The notes beneath the pieces were generated by a model. The model did no database searches. It saw nothing but the letters and a program-made list of their open reading frames with translations, and was not told the DNA's origin. This document shows positions 1 to 5,876 of a stretch of DNA of 7,431 bases, piece after piece. The DNA lies in the NCBI GenBank assembly GCA_030638405.1, contig DAOWER010000282.1, forward strand, positions 1-7,431, written 5' to 3'. How positions within the stretch are numbered: position 1 is the stretch's first letter; each line of letters starts with the position of its first letter. This DNA comes from Candidatus Eiseniibacteriota bacterium. GTDB taxonomy: Bacteria > Joyebacterota > Joyebacteria > Joyebacterales > Joyebacteraceae. The translations under genes and the position numbers were made by a program.

Positions 1-76
1 ACACGACGACGGCCGCGACCGTGAGCCCGACGTAGAGGAACGTCCTTCTGAGAATGGCGGCCTGCGCGTTCGTCAT
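1..76 (-). CDS. Sugar ABC transporter permease, probable MalG type (N-terminal fragment)
   Basis: Only the first 25 codons lie in the window; the gene runs off the left edge. The ATG at 76-74 has an excellent Shine-Dalgarno sequence, GGAGGT (plus-strand 84-89), 7 nt upstream, and no earlier in-frame start is needed. The visible peptide has a short polar start (MTNAQAAILRR) and then turns hydrophobic (FLYVGLTVAAVVV), as expected for a short cytoplasmic tail entering the first membrane helix. It starts 29 bp after the stop of a MalF-type permease. In CUT1 sugar importers a MalG-type permease commonly follows MalF directly and forms the heterodimeric inner-membrane channel with it. The MalG identity rests mainly on this position and the N-terminal topology, because the diagnostic EAA loop lies outside the window. 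Another membrane protein cannot be excluded. Confidence 0.7.
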   Translation of the reverse strand, partial: MTNAQAAILRRTFLYVGLTVAAVVV

Positions 77-105
77 CGGTCAGACCTCCGCCACGTGATT
101 CACCG

Positions 106-1101
106 CTACACCTCCGCGCTCAGGAAGCGCCGGTTGACGAGCGATATGATGAGCGTGAGCGCCAGCAGCACGTACGACATCGCCGCCGCGTAGCCCAAGC
201 GGAACTGCGTGTAGAACGTGTCGAAGACGTAGTACCCCGTCACCCACGTCGCCCCGAGCGCGCGGCCACCGACGTCGACGTTCGGCCCGCCGCTCGTCAT
301 GGCGTACACCTCGGCGAACGCGTTCAGGGCGCCGATGGTCCCTATGATGACCATGAAGAGCGTGATGGGCTTCACGAGCGGGAGCGTTATCGAGGTGAAA
401 CGCTTCCACGGCGTGGCCCCGTCTATCTCTGCGGCCTCGTAGAGCGACTGCGGAATGTTCTGGATCGCCGACAGGTACAGGATCATCCCGAACCCGGCGC
501 CCTTGAGCACGTTCGCGAACACGACCGACGGCATCGCGGAGGCGGGCATGCCGAGGAAGCCCCGCTCCGAGAACGTCGTAATCCCGACGCTCTCGAAGAT
601 GCGCGTGAGGATTCCCACGTGCGGGCTGTATATCAGCGTCCAGACGATACCCACGACGAGCATGTCGAGGACGTACGGCATGAAGAACGCGCTCCGGTAA
701 GCCGCGACGAGCCTGAGGCGGTTGTTGAGCAGAAGCGCCAGGACGAGCGAGGCGGCTATGCCCGACGGAATGATGAGCGCGGCGTAGTAGAGCGTCATCA
801 GCACCGACCACCAGAACTTGGTGTCGGCGAAGAGCTTCGCGAAGTTGCGGAAGGCCACGAACTCAAGCCCGCCGAATATGTCGAAGGAGTCGGCGGGCAC
901 CTGGTGGAGCGCCAGATAGAGCGAGTAGAAGACCGGAAAAGCCAGGAAGACGGCGAAGGTGATGAGGAACGGCGAGAGGAACGCGTACGAGGTGACCGAG
1001 TCGCGCGTCCGCCTGGAAGCGCGGCGCAGGCCGGGATTCACACCGCGCCCGCCGGCTCCCGAGCTTGAGGGCACGCGTCTTGTGCTGTCGAGGCGTCGCA
1101 T
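106..1101 (-). CDS. Carbohydrate ABC transporter permease, MalF/UgpA type
   Basis: A 331-residue inner-membrane subunit of a binding-protein-dependent sugar importer (CUT1 class). Six hydrophobic segments are visible at about 39-65, 97-125, 134-158, 190-216, 245-268 and 303-323. The cytoplasmic EAA loop that docks on the ATPase is textbook: E222-A-A, G228, then I238-x-L240-P241, matching EAA-x3-G-x9-I-x-LP exactly. The family usually has about 290-320 residues; this one has a longer cytoplasmic N-tail of about 38 residues rich in Arg and Ser. The ATG at 1101 is chosen because an in-frame TGA lies three codons upstream; the Shine-Dalgarno GGGAGG (plus-strand 1114-1119) is 12 nt away, slightly far. 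A GTG at 1041 is possible but lacks a well-placed ribosome site. The gene lies 66 bp after a double-CBM48 lipoprotein and 29 bp before a probable MalG partner. A maltodextrin or alpha-glucan substrate is inferred from those neighbours, since permease sequence alone does not fix the sugar. No ATPase or classical solute-binding protein is in the window. Confidence 0.95.
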   Translation of the reverse strand: MRRLDSTRRVPSSSGAGGRGVNPGLRRASRRTRDSVTSYAFLSPFLITFAVFLAFPVFYSLYLALHQVPADSFDIFGGLEFVAFRNFAKLFADTKFWWSVLMTLYYAALIIPSGIAASLVLALLLNNRLRLVAAYRSAFFMPYVLDMLVVGIVWTLIYSPHVGILTRIFESVGITTFSERGFLGMPASAMPSVVFANVLKGAGFGMILYLSAIQNIPQSLYEAAEIDGATPWKRFTSITLPLVKPITLFMVIIGTIGALNAFAEVYAMTSGGPNVDVGGRALGATWVTGYYVFDTFYTQFRLGYAAAMSYVLLALTLIISLVNRRFLSAEV

Positions 1102-1167
1102 CGGCGGTCACGGCCTCCCTATGACTGACCCCCGCGCGTGATCACGGGGCCGCTTCCGACCGGGGAC

Positions 1168-1974
1168 TCACTCTACGGTCAGCACAGAATTGACGCCGCC
1201 GTAGCCGTCGTCGACGCTCTCCGGATTGCCCGGGTCTTGAATCCACGTGCCGTCGACGACGAACTTGTAGAAGTGCTCCCCCGGTTCGAGCTCAATGCTC
1301 GCCCGCCAGAGCCCGTCCTCGCTCTTCGTTAGCGGTTGCGAGTCCGGGTCCCAGTCGTTGAACGTTCCGGCGACGTAGACGGAACCCGCTTCCGGGAAGT
1401 CGACCTCGAACGCCACGCCCTCCGCGGTCACGGTCGGCTCGGATGCAGTGGACTCGTCGGACTCTTCGTCCGTTCGTTTCACCAGGCCGAATGCGATGCT
1501 TTCGCCTATGACCGTGCCGGTGATGATCCCGTACTCGTAGCCTACGGTGGGCGGGACGACGACCAGCGAGTTCTCGATACCGCCCTCCGATGCCTTGTCC
1601 GGGTTGTTCGGGTCCTGCTCCCAGCGCACGCCGCCGTCGATCACGAACTTGTACTGATAGCGCCCGGGCGGCAGGGGGACCACGATGGTCCACGTGCCGT
1701 CGCCGCCGGGATCGGTCATCGGATGGATGCTCGGGTCGTACCGTCCTCCGCCCTGCGTCCCACCCCAGTTATTGAAATTGCCGGCCAGCGTCACCAGGCG
1801 CGCAGAGGGCGCATGGTAGCGGAACTGGATCCCGCCCTCCACCTCAGACGGAGGCGGAAGCCGATCCTGTATCCAGTCGAACGTGCCCGCGCACGAGGAC
1901 AGCGCCAGCGACGCGGCCGCCGCCAGGACCAGAGTGGCCGCGGTCCTGCTCTGTGTATGCAGTGCTCTTCTCAC
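1168..1974 (-). CDS. Lipoprotein with two glycogen-binding (CBM48/AMPK-type) domains
   Basis: A 268-residue predicted lipoprotein. From the GTG start there is a basic N-region (RRALHTQSR), a hydrophobic core, and a lipobox L-S-S-C with the lipidated Cys at 28. Residue +2 is Ala, not Asp, so by the E. coli rule it would go to the outer membrane. Two Ig-like glycogen-binding domains follow: about 45-140 and about 186-268, separated by an acidic Ser/Glu/Asp linker (about 165-182). Both keep the AMPK-beta/CBM48 landmarks: FNNW/FNDW (W70, W208), YKFV (K109, K237), WxxDP (W118, W244) and an ENS/VNS Asn (N135, N262). These correspond to the AMPK-beta residues that contact alpha-1,4-glucan, so both modules look binding-competent. 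No catalytic domain is present, so this is a binding rather than a cleaving protein. GTG is preferred to in-frame starts further upstream, which run into the preceding gene and break the signal peptide; GGAGGT sits 10 nt before it. It follows a CBM48-barrel gene and precedes the sugar permease genes, suggesting glucan capture or delivery in the envelope (inference). Confidence 0.92.
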   Translation of the reverse strand: MRRALHTQSRTAATLVLAAAASLALSSCAGTFDWIQDRLPPPSEVEGGIQFRYHAPSARLVTLAGNFNNWGGTQGGGRYDPSIHPMTDPGGDGTWTIVVPLPPGRYQYKFVIDGGVRWEQDPNNPDKASEGGIENSLVVVPPTVGYEYGIITGTVIGESIAFGLVKRTDEESDESTASEPTVTAEGVAFEVDFPEAGSVYVAGTFNDWDPDSQPLTKSEDGLWRASIELEPGEHFYKFVVDGTWIQDPGNPESVDDGYGGVNSVLTVE

Positions 1975-1984
1975 GGTGTTCTGA

Positions 1985-1990
1985 ACCTCC
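1985..1990 (-). promoter_or_regulatory. Shine-Dalgarno site deciding a GTG start
   Basis: On the minus strand this reads GGAGGT, 10 nt upstream of the GTG at 1974-1972. It supports starting the double-CBM48 lipoprotein at GTG, which yields a clean lipoprotein signal peptide. Longer in-frame readings would put some 41 residues of Arg/Pro-rich, non-signal sequence in front and overlap the preceding gene. Confidence 0.7.
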
Positions 1991-2005
1991 GGATTGCCGG
2001 TCCTG

Positions 2006-2032
2006 CCCCCGAACCGGCGCCTCGCCGGGGGG
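2006..2032 (-). other. GC-rich hairpin between the CBM48-barrel gene and the lipoprotein gene
   Basis: A perfect 6-bp stem, CCGGCG (plus 2014-2019) with CGCCGG (2023-2028), closes a 3-nt loop. It is extended by C-rich 2006-2010 facing GGGG at 2029-2032 across a 3-nt bulge. It fills most of the 76-bp gap. No U-run follows on the coding strand, so it is not a canonical intrinsic terminator. It may stabilise mRNA ends, attenuate transcription, or be a by-product of high GC. Confidence 0.45.
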
Positions 2033-2050
2033 AGCGCCCTCACGGCGGTG

Positions 2051-4132
2051 CTAGAACGTGATAACCGCCATGATGCCGATGGTCCTGGCGTCCGCAAGCG
2101 CCTTCTCGGCGTTCAGGACGTCGTGGTCGCTGTGCCACCAGAGGTATTCGGAGAGCCACTGCGCGCGACCGTTCCCCCTGCCCTCGACCGGCGTGTCGAG
2201 GTAGTTGGTCGGGTTGATCCCGTAATCCACTCTGATCTCGATGTTCTCCCTCGGGCTGTAGACAAGGGCGACGTACGGCGCCAGGAAAGAATCGTCGCAG
2301 TAGTAGAGCGAGTCGGGAGTCGACGGCGCCACCCGTGGGATGTCCGTATACGAGATGTTCCTGACGTCGAGCAGCACGCTCCAGTCCTGCCAGAGCCCGA
2401 CGTCTGCGGTCACGATGACCTCGAACCTGCTCCAGTCTTCGAGGGAGTCGACGTTGCTGTACTCCGAGGCCATCTCGGTGGCGAACCCGACGCGGATTCT
2501 CTCGGCCAGGTCGGCTCCACCGGTCACCGAGAATCTCGAGCTGCGCCCCTCCCAGGTGTCGAAGGAACCGAATGGGCCCTCGATCGCCTCATGGTACGTC
2601 CACTCGACGTCGTCACGGTCGTACTCGAGCCCCAGGTCGAAGATGCCGAACCCGAAGTCGGCGTCGAACTTGAATTCGAACTCGTCCCGCTTGGGCGCGG
2701 GGCGGAAGATGTTCACTGAGAGCGGCGAGCCGGTGCCCTTGACCTCGGTGAACTCGCTTTCCGCTACGGCCAGCCAGTAAGGGGAGCCGTAGGCCACGTA
2801 CTGCTCGCCCGTGCTCATGGAATCGACCGCGGTCTTCGTGAGCTCAAGGCGCAGGTCGAGGCCCGGGAGGGGCGAGCTGTTCAGCACGCCCCTCCCGACC
2901 CAGCCGTCCATGTTGCCGACCGGGACGTCGATCGCACCGTTCGAGTAGTCCTCGCCCTCGACCTTCTCCTTGTTGCCCACGGCGAAGAGGCTGTCGAACC
3001 CGTAGAGCGAGTACTCGGCTTTCGCATAGAGCAGGTCGCTCACGACCGGCATGTCGGCGTCAAGACCGATCCATGTCTCGGTGTTGGAGAGCTTGAACCA
3101 GGTGCTCTGAGACTCAGGATTGTTCTGGAGGTGCTCGTCGATGTGCGGGCTGGTGTTCGTGCCTTCGAAGCCTATCCACCAGCCGTCTCTCCAGCTGGTG
3201 TACGTTGCTCCCAGCGTCACCGGGCCGACGGAGCGCTTGAGACGTGCGGCCAAGAGGTCGGTCTCCGTGTTGTCGTATTGTCTCGGGTCGTTCGTGAGGT
3301 CGTAATCGTAGATGTTCGCGTACGTGGCGTTCAGCGTGAAATCCCAGAACTCCGTGTCCAGGATGATGCCCTGAGCGCCCCGACCGAACGGAATGTGCTC
3401 CTCGGGAATCGTGTAGACGAGGTTGATGTGCCCCACGGTCTGGAGCGGGTTGTCGTACTGCACTCGCTCCTCGTTGTAGAACCCCGTCACGGAGAACGGG
3501 CCGCCCTCCAGCATGATGTGGCCGCTGTAGATGTCGGCCGATATCTCCTTGATGTCGCCGGCGCCCGTCGAAAGGCGCGCCACGGCGCTTCCGGAAGCGA
3601 CGGACGTCACGGTCGGACTCACGCCGATGTAGAACTCGTGGGCCGGCCTGTTGAGCCGCCAGCGCGGGTCGCTCGTCACGTCCGACTGCATCTGGTAGGT
3701 CGTCCGATACCACCCGGTGAGCATGACTCTCGAGTTGACGGGCGTGTTCGAGATGGCCTCTTCATCCCCCGCCGCCACGGGCTCGCCGTCATCGTTGATG
3801 GTGATCCCGGAGTTGCCGTAGTCGCCGAGCACCCTCGGATTCTCGGGGTCCGCTATCCACTCGGAGCCGTTGACGACGAACTTGTACTCGTGATCGCCGG
3901 GCCCCAGGTCGACGACCACCCTCCAGACCCCGTCCTCCCCCTGGGTGAGCGGATCGGCGTTCGCGTTCCAGTTGTTGAACTCGCCCGCCAGGCTCACGCT
4001 GCCCGCGTTCGGGTGGTCGAAGGTGAACTCGATGCCCCCGTCCACCTTGGAGACGGCGGACCGCGCGGGGCCGGCAGCGAGAAGAGCAACTGCCACCACG
4101 AGTGCCACGCCTGCAATGCCTCTGTGCTTCAT
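2051..4132 (-). CDS. Outer-membrane beta-barrel protein with N-terminal glycogen-binding (CBM48) domain
   Basis: A 693-residue protein with a Sec signal peptide (KHR, hydrophobic core, probable cleavage after A26), then a CBM48/AMPK-type glycogen-binding domain at about 30-114. The domain keeps FNNW (W55), EYKFVV (K84), W92-x-x-D-P and a late Asn (N107), the usual glucan-contact positions. After an acidic linker (about 115-128), residues 130-693 show alternating aromatic/polar beta-strands with acidic and Asn-rich loops, and the protein ends in ...AVITF, the C-terminal Phe typical of BAM-assembled outer-membrane barrels. I infer an outer-membrane channel or receptor for an alpha-glucan. Because N-termini of such barrels normally face the periplasm, the CBM would sit on the periplasmic side. 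The ATG at 4132 is chosen over an earlier GTG (4162) because GGAG lies 8 nt upstream and the signal peptide begins cleanly there. I do not recognise the barrel as a named porin family. Gaps are 84 bp to the gene before and 76 bp to the lipoprotein after. Confidence 0.88.
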   Translation of the reverse strand: MKHRGIAGVALVVAVALLAAGPARSAVSKVDGGIEFTFDHPNAGSVSLAGEFNNWNANADPLTQGEDGVWRVVVDLGPGDHEYKFVVNGSEWIADPENPRVLGDYGNSGITINDDGEPVAAGDEEAISNTPVNSRVMLTGWYRTTYQMQSDVTSDPRWRLNRPAHEFYIGVSPTVTSVASGSAVARLSTGAGDIKEISADIYSGHIMLEGGPFSVTGFYNEERVQYDNPLQTVGHINLVYTIPEEHIPFGRGAQGIILDTEFWDFTLNATYANIYDYDLTNDPRQYDNTETDLLAARLKRSVGPVTLGATYTSWRDGWWIGFEGTNTSPHIDEHLQNNPESQSTWFKLSNTETWIGLDADMPVVSDLLYAKAEYSLYGFDSLFAVGNKEKVEGEDYSNGAIDVPVGNMDGWVGRGVLNSSPLPGLDLRLELTKTAVDSMSTGEQYVAYGSPYWLAVAESEFTEVKGTGSPLSVNIFRPAPKRDEFEFKFDADFGFGIFDLGLEYDRDDVEWTYHEAIEGPFGSFDTWEGRSSRFSVTGGADLAERIRVGFATEMASEYSNVDSLEDWSRFEVIVTADVGLWQDWSVLLDVRNISYTDIPRVAPSTPDSLYYCDDSFLAPYVALVYSPRENIEIRVDYGINPTNYLDTPVEGRGNGRAQWLSEYLWWHSDHDVLNAEKALADARTIGIMAVITF

Positions 4133-4182
4133 CGATTCTTCTCCGGATGGGGCGCTTATCACGCCTCCCTCAAGCGATTCCA

Positions 4183-4205
4183 GGGGACCGGATCGACCGG
4201 TCCCC
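4183..4205 (-). other. Strong perfect hairpin between the two barrel genes
   Basis: A perfect 9-bp inverted repeat, GGGGACCGG (plus 4183-4191) and CCGGTCCCC (4197-4205), encloses a 5-nt loop. It begins 11 bp after the stop of the upstream barrel gene (4217) and lies 50 bp before the next start (4132). Read on the coding strand it is followed by TGGAATC, not by a U-run. The T-rich flank (gctttcttcctc) lies on the plus-strand side. Candidate roles are partial terminator or attenuator, or a 3'-end stabiliser giving different transcript levels either side. No experimental support can be seen here. Confidence 0.55.
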
Positions 4206-4216
4206 GCTTTCTTCCT

Positions 4217-5797
4217 CTAGTAGTAGATCCTCACGAACGTCTTGAACACCTGCTCCGTAATCGCGTTCGAGCCGTGTGTTGCGAAGTCGTCGTCGTTCAC
4301 CAGATCGTTGCTGTGGTCCGAGTTGCCGAACTCGACGAAGAACTCGGCGCTGGTCCACCCGAGATACCTGAGCTGCACGAACGCGGTCTGCCTGGACTCG
4401 TTGGCCTCGTCGACGTTCATCACTCGCGCGTAGAACTTCCAGAGGTCGCTCAGGTTGACGTTGGCCTCGAAGCCGTACGCGGTCAGCTCGTAGTCGGTGT
4501 CGATGTCCTTGACGCGAAACTGCGTGCGAAGCTTGACCAGCCGGTTCTCACCGGTCAGCTCGAAGAAGAGGTTCGGCCAAGTACCGTTCTTGTCATGGTA
4601 GATCTTGTACTCCGTCTTGCCCGTGAACCCGTTGAGAAACTCGATGTAGGCCTCGCTACCCCACTCGTTGATGGTGCCCACGGATTTGGCGAAGCTGGTC
4701 GACGTGGGGTCCTCGGGTTCGGCGTGCCTTACCCAACCCTTGAGGTTGACGGCCTTCCGCGGAACGCGATAGTGCCCCTCGAGGTAGTACTGCGTGTAGT
4801 CGTTCTGGTCATACCTGTCACCCGCCGCCAGCTCGTCCGCGTAGAAATCCTTGCCGTAGGTCTCCCACGAGCCCAGGAAGCGCAGCGGGCCGGCGCTCAG
4901 GTCACGAATCTCCGTCTTGAAGCCGTTGACCTCGGCATCGTCCACGCCCCACAGCTCCCCCGACGTATTCCGTCCGTACTCGGCGACCCACGTGACGCGC
5001 CCGAACTGCGTGAGGAACGGGACGACATCGCCCAGTGCGATCTCCGCATCGAAGGCCACTGCCTCCTGGAAGTTGCTGCTGTCTCCGATGAATGAGGAGT
5101 CATCGAGCGTCATGTCCTTGCGGGCGTAGGTCGAGCCCAGATAGACCCGGTCTTCGAACAGCGGCTTGTTGACCCGGAGACCGCGGTAGTCGTCGGTGCT
5201 GCTCGATATGGTGTCGCCCTCCGCCGAGCCCGGGTAGTAGCCCTGTTCCGCCGAGTTGAGCTTGGACCAGTCCACACCGATGTAGTCGCTCCTCTCGCTG
5301 ACGAAGGCACCGCCCGAGAACCCGTGGAGCTCCCAGAAATCGAGTCGTACTCCCTGCGCCCTGGGCCCCCAGTCGTCGTGCTTCACCTGTCCCGAGTCCA
5401 CGATCTGCAGCAGCGGCTCGTTCAGCCAGAATCTGTCCTGCCCCGCGAAGAGGTGTGTCTCGAACTTGTCCGCGTGGTACCGAACGTGCGCCTCCCGGAA
5501 AAAGAACTTGGTGTCCTTCAGATCGTCCACCCACCTGTCCGACTCCCCCACGACCTTCAGGAAGCTGTCGACGCTCTGCCACGGGCTCGACTTGAGACGG
5601 AACTCGGCTTGAAGCTGGGGGTTCGAGAGACCCCAGCTGGGGTCTCCGCCGCCGCTGTTCCTGAGCTCGGTCATGAATGAGGAGTAACCCTCCAGGGTCG
5701 TTACGCCCAAGGCGGGAACGACCCACGACGCGAGCATCAGGCTCGCGAGCAGGAGGACCAGCGTGTGGCGGCCTCTCATTCCTCTGGTTCGAACCAA
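4217..5797 (-). CDS. Predicted outer-membrane beta-barrel protein, family not recognised
   Basis: A 526-residue protein. A basic N-region (residues 3-11, RTRGMRGRH) leads into a hydrophobic core and probable signal-peptide cleavage near ALG31. The rest is rich in aromatic residues alternating with polar and charged ones, with acidic and Gly/Ser/Asn loops, and ends in FVRIYY, an aromatic C-terminus consistent with a barrel inserted by the BAM machinery. No catalytic motif, plug domain or known porin signature is evident, so substrate and family remain unknown; a porin-like role in the same pathway as the downstream CBM48-barrel gene is inference from position. The start is most likely TTG at 5797: AAGGAG (plus 5804-5809) lies 6 nt upstream. 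The ATG at 5779 would be 24 nt from that site and would trim the basic N-region, although AGAGGA directly abuts it. A 79-bp gap separates it from the PorV-like gene before it. Confidence 0.85.
   Translation of the reverse strand: MVRTRGMRGRHTLVLLLASLMLASWVVPALGVTTLEGYSSFMTELRNSGGGDPSWGLSNPQLQAEFRLKSSPWQSVDSFLKVVGESDRWVDDLKDTKFFFREAHVRYHADKFETHLFAGQDRFWLNEPLLQIVDSGQVKHDDWGPRAQGVRLDFWELHGFSGGAFVSERSDYIGVDWSKLNSAEQGYYPGSAEGDTISSSTDDYRGLRVNKPLFEDRVYLGSTYARKDMTLDDSSFIGDSSNFQEAVAFDAEIALGDVVPFLTQFGRVTWVAEYGRNTSGELWGVDDAEVNGFKTEIRDLSAGPLRFLGSWETYGKDFYADELAAGDRYDQNDYTQYYLEGHYRVPRKAVNLKGWVRHAEPEDPTSTSFAKSVGTINEWGSEAYIEFLNGFTGKTEYKIYHDKNGTWPNLFFELTGENRLVKLRTQFRVKDIDTDYELTAYGFEANVNLSDLWKFYARVMNVDEANESRQTAFVQLRYLGWTSAEFFVEFGNSDHSNDLVNDDDFATHGSNAITEQVFKTFVRIYY
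5627..5646. repeat. Perfect 20-bp palindrome within coding sequence
   Basis: GAGACCCC (5627-5634) and GGGGTCTC (5639-5646) are perfect inverted repeats around the self-complementary AGCT. It spans codons 51-57 (G-D-P-S-W-G-L) of the barrel gene. A second, overlapping inverted pair, AGCTGGGG (5613-5620) with CCCCAGCT (5631-5638), shares the middle arm, so two mutually exclusive hairpins could form in the mRNA. Confidence 0.6.
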
Positions 5798-5803
5798 CGG
5801 AAG

Positions 5804-5809
5804 CTCCTT
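5804..5809 (-). promoter_or_regulatory. Shine-Dalgarno site deciding a TTG start
   Basis: On the minus strand this reads AAGGAG, 6 nt before a TTG at 5797-5795. It is the best-placed ribosome site for the barrel gene and argues for TTG rather than the ATG 18 nt further in. Confidence 0.65.
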
Positions 5810-5840
5810 CGGAATCTGTGACGTCAGTCAGTGCGTGACA

Positions 5841-5869
5841 GCGGCGCCCCACGCGGGGACCCCTGCCGC
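5841..5869 (-). other. Imperfect GC-rich hairpin after the PorV-like gene
   Basis: GCGGC (5841-5845) pairs with GCCGC (5865-5869), and inside it CCCC (5847-5850) pairs with GGGG (5855-5858), with an asymmetric internal loop. It starts 7 bp after the stop of the PorV-like gene. No U-run follows on the coding strand, so it could be a weak terminator or a 3'-end stem, or chance in GC-rich DNA. Confidence 0.3.
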
Positions 5870-5876
5870 GGTCCTC

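Noticed and set aside
1102..1167. Possible hairpin (CCCCG/CGGGG around TGATCA) in the gap before the permease gene.
   Set aside because: The stem is only about 5 bp with a 10-nt loop and no U-run; too weak to annotate.
1336..2719. Plus-strand open frames at 1336-2061 and 1994-2719.
   Set aside because: Both are antisense to the CBM48 genes, have arginine- or valine-rich low-complexity products and no recognisable domain. The minus-strand genes explain the region fully.
4183..4216. Intrinsic terminator for a plus-strand transcript (stem followed by gctttcttcctc).
   Set aside because: There is no plus-strand gene upstream to terminate and the T-tract is interrupted; the stem is reported only as a hairpin.
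3131..5095. A 654-codon open frame on the plus strand, antisense to the two barrel genes.
   Set aside because: It runs across an intergenic gap and opposite two well-supported genes. Its product is a Val/Arg/Glu/Asp-rich mirror of GC-biased codons, with no domain, signal peptide or ribosome site. Long antisense frames are expected in GC-rich DNA.
5811..5840. GTCA-rich stretch (GACGTCAGTCAGTGCGTGACAG) as an operator or promoter.
   Set aside because: The inverted symmetry is only partial, and no -35/-10 pair is recognisable nearby in this unknown lineage.
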